Shown: piece after piece, positions 14,168 to 14,682 of the stretch
Layout of the letters: every line of letters starts with the position of its first letter
Numbering within the stretch: position 1 is the first letter of the stretch
Assembly: GCA_023459355.1 (NCBI GenBank)
Contig: JAEWUM010000016.1
Span: 1-14,682, forward strand
Direction of reading: 5' to 3'
DNA from: Bacteroidota bacterium
Lineage (GTDB): Bacteria > Bacteroidota > Bacteroidia > Bacteroidales > Paludibacteraceae
DNA: 14,682 nt
Translations under genes and position numbers: made by a program
Notes under the pieces: model-generated
Seen by the model: only the letters and a program-made list of their open reading frames with translations
Databases searched by the model: none
Told to the model about the DNA's origin: nothing

Positions 14168-14682
14168 ATGACAAAAAAGAAATTGCCCGTTCGTTTCACG
14201 GGTCAGCACTTTACTATTAATAAAGTGCTAATAGAAGATGCAATAAAACAAGCAAATATAAACAGTCAGGATACGGTTTTGGATATTGGGGCAGGCAAAG
14301 GGTTTATCACTGTTCCTTTATTGAAAATCGCCAACAATGTCGTAGCTATTGAAAACGACATAGCTTTGGTTAAACATTTACGAAAATTATTTTCTGATGC
14401 CCGAAATGTTCAAGTTGTCGGTTGTGATTTTAGAAAATTTGAAGTTCCGAAAACACCCTTTAAAGTAGTCTCAAATATTCCTTATGCTATTACTTCCGAT
14501 ATTTTCAAAATCCTGATGTTTGAGAGTCTTGAAAATTTCCTGGGAGGTTCCATTGTCCTTCAGTTAGAACCTACACAAAAGTTATTTTCGAGGAAGCTTT
14601 ACAATCCATATACCGTTTTCTATCATACTTTTTTTGATTTGAAACTTGTCTATGAGGTAGGTCCTGAAAGTTTCTTGCCACC
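14168..14682 (+). CDS. erm: Erm(F)-like 23S rRNA adenine dimethyltransferase (partial)
   Basis: 171 codons are visible; the gene runs off the right edge (family length about 266 residues). The start MTKKKLPVRFTGQHFT, SAM motif I VLDIGAGKGF (37-46), the motif around CDFRKF (86-91) and the catalytic NIPY (103-106) are all present. From memory the sequence differs from Bacteroides Erm(F) at roughly fifteen of these positions, so it is either a variant or a close relative. Erm enzymes dimethylate A2058 of 23S rRNA and give macrolide-lincosamide-streptogramin B resistance. The gene begins about 90 bp inside the cassette that starts at the GTT of site D (14075) and carries its own promoter-like sequence. 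It is plus-strand, opposite to fic and the secreted-protein gene. Confidence 0.92.
   Translation, partial: MTKKKLPVRFTGQHFTINKVLIEDAIKQANINSQDTVLDIGAGKGFITVPLLKIANNVVAIENDIALVKHLRKLFSDARNVQVVGCDFRKFEVPKTPFKVVSNIPYAITSDIFKILMFESLENFLGGSIVLQLEPTQKLFSRKLYNPYTVFYHTFFDLKLVYEVGPESFLP

Overview
The window reads as Bacteroidota DNA. It has a NrfH/NrfA nitrite reductase operon ending in ResB and CcsA genes, Bacteroidota-type promoters (TAnnTTTG), weak Shine-Dalgarno sites, a GNAT-YoaP protein, an AraC-GyrI regulator and an Erm(F)-like methylase. A free-living or waste-associated anaerobe is a reasonable guess; the species cannot be read from the sequence.

Layout. (1) 1-127 is the right end of an IS21-family element: the last codons of istB, then two end repeats. 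It cuts into a TauE/SafE exporter gene, leaving the C-terminal half (127-564). (2) 4816-561, minus strand, is an intact operon nrfH-nrfA-resB-ccsA. It encodes a quinol-oxidising membrane tetraheme protein, the pentaheme ammonia-forming nitrite reductase, and the two subunits of a System II cytochrome c synthase needed to attach their hemes. A promoter lies at 4905-4933 and a doubled GC-rich palindrome separates nrfH from nrfA. (3) 4988-8403 is AT-rich and decayed. It holds a frameshifted GNAT-YoaP gene, an AraC-GyrI regulator with four frameshifts, an intact SAM methyltransferase and a frameshifted, shortened lipoprotein gene. (4) 8711 to the right edge is an array of mobile-cassette-like units. 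Long GC-rich imperfect palindromes (sites A 8711-8844, B 10064-10197, C 13190-13326, D 13946-14083, and a weaker short site E at 12658-12717) separate AT-rich units that carry: a Fic AMP-transferase; a complete IS91-family element (tyrosine recombinase plus HUH transposase); about 470 bp with no gene; a small secreted protein of unknown function; and an Erm(F)-like 23S rRNA methylase that runs off the window.

What ties region 4 together is a boundary rule. The bases that end one palindrome (GTT plus about six) are the reverse complement of the bases that begin the next palindrome: A to B 9/9, C to D 10/10, and more weakly B to E 6/7 and E to C 8/9. This is what integron cassettes show, where R'' of an attC matches the start of its own cassette. 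The sites nevertheless differ from textbook attC sites, and no IntI is present. I therefore read the region as an integron-like, possibly undescribed Bacteroidota cassette system with a macrolide-resistance gene in one cassette and a Fic enzyme in another.
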